Part shown: in pieces, positions 5,939 through 6,288 of the stretch
Position numbering within the stretch: the stretch's first letter is position 1
Layout: each line of letters starts with the position of its first letter
Source of the DNA: Planctomycetaceae bacterium
Lineage (GTDB): Bacteria; Planctomycetota; Planctomycetia; Pirellulales; Thermoguttaceae
Length of the DNA: 6,288 nt
Reading direction: 5' to 3'
Assembly (NCBI GenBank): GCA_031266315.1
Contig: JAISBG010000530.1
Span: forward strand, 1-6,288
Position numbers and translations under genes: made by a program
The notes under the pieces: generated by a model
The model's database searches: none
Seen by the model: the letters and a program-made list of their open reading frames with translations, nothing else
What the model was told of the DNA's origin: nothing

Positions 5939-6288
5939 AATAATTATTTTACGTCTTTATCAATTTCAACTTTTGGAGATCAATTTTCCGTTTTGAAGAA
6001 TAAATTACCCGAATTGTTGTTCGGGTGTTAAAAAAATCGAGTACGTCAACAACACTTAAAATCGCTTCGGCGAACTGTAATTTTCTACGTGACAACCGGA
6101 TTTTCCGGGTAGAAAATTGCTGTGGATTAGTAAAGTTGCGTGTCTCCCGCCAAGGGAGCGTCGCGTATTGATCCGCAGGTATAATTCAGCATTGCATTTT
6201 ATGTAGTGCACCACTTTTGTCGGTGGGAATAAACCTGATTTTAAGTGTCGTGTCGCTCCATTCTAAGAGCGATATTCTGTTGCCGTTT
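5939..6288 (+). ncRNA. Candidate structured noncoding RNA or long leader; family not recognised, 3' end may be outside the window
   Basis: Paired segments, read by eye: a hairpin ACCCGAA/TTCGGGT (6007-6013 with 6020-6026) whose six-base loop TTGTTG is complementary to CAACAA at 6047-6052, giving a pseudoknot; directly after it a perfect 12-bp long-range helix, ACACTTAAAATC (6052-6063) with GATTTTAAGTGT (6237-6248). Inside that helix are a C(UUCG)G tetraloop hairpin (6062-6073, sharing two bases with the closing helix); a 10-bp stem 6079-6088/6109-6118 with a seven-base bulge and a CCGG/CCGG tip; an 8-bp helix CTGTGGAT/ATCCGCAG (6120-6127 with 6171-6178, one G-U) around CTCCC-GCCAA-GGGAG; and a third arm closed by AGGT/ACCT (6177-6180 with 6233-6236, sharing two bases with the previous helix) holding two short hairpins. 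A TCGCTC/GAGCGA hairpin follows at 6253-6272 without a U-tract. The UUCG loop and the promoter both favour the plus strand. I could not match RNase P RNA, tmRNA, SRP RNA, 6S RNA or common riboswitches. Confidence 0.6.

Noticed and set aside
5786..6031. Plus-strand frame of 81 codons
   Set aside because: It begins before element C and runs across the TTGACA/TATTAT promoter and the first RNA hairpin. No domain, no ribosome binding site.
6056..6262. Minus-strand open frame of about 69 codons across the RNA region
   Set aside because: It contains no ATG, GTG start or ribosome binding site at a sensible place. The promoter and the UUCG tetraloop point to the plus strand.
5939..6288. tmRNA, RNase P RNA, SRP RNA, group I/II intron or common riboswitch
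   Set aside because: I looked for hallmark sequences (GAGGAAAGUC, tRNA-like ends, GGAAGCAGCC-type SRP loop, domain V, TPP/cobalamin/SAM cores) and found none.

Overview
The window (about 42% GC by eye) looks like a chromosomal stretch from a planctomycete or close PVC relative. The best clue is the membrane-anchored beta-propeller protein at 4295-5638, with its C-N-P...DGRIVTAEK...RVKVF...CVVAGPE signature, a pattern I associate with planctomycete NHL-type proteins. Most genes lack a clear Shine-Dalgarno site, which fits that group but does not prove it. All protein genes lie on the minus strand.

Layout, read in the direction of transcription (right to left). The propeller gene (5638-4295) has its own sigma70-like promoter and a good ribosome binding site. 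Next is a repeat-rich spacer (about 4294-3377) holding two inverted copies of a roughly 140-bp hairpin-ended element and the remnant of a surface-protein Ig-like domain. A likely operon follows: a WbpA-type UDP-GlcNAc 6-dehydrogenase (3376-2051), then after 22 bp a fused AAA-ATPase/PD-(D/E)XK protein (2027-276), then the first 63 codons of a CNNM/CorC-family membrane protein that leaves the window at base 1. The dehydrogenase makes an activated sugar acid for surface polysaccharide. The other two genes have no obvious link to it, so I infer co-transcription rather than a shared pathway.

The right end (5694-6288) has no protein gene. A truncated third copy of the hairpin element lies just upstream of a plus-strand promoter (TTGACA, 17 bp, TATTAT). 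That promoter faces about 340 bases that fold into an elaborate structure: a pseudoknot, a 12-bp long-range closing helix, and several nested helices including a C(UUCG)G tetraloop. I regard this as a noncoding RNA or very long leader. I could not match it to RNase P RNA, tmRNA, SRP RNA, 6S RNA or a common riboswitch, and it is the most interesting object here.

The second notable system is the dispersed element itself. Five terminal hairpins from three copies have different stem sequences, yet the core pairs are kept by compensatory changes, and the loop is always GCT or its complement AGC. A 17-bp near-palindrome also brackets the propeller gene, and one copy overlaps its -10 box.
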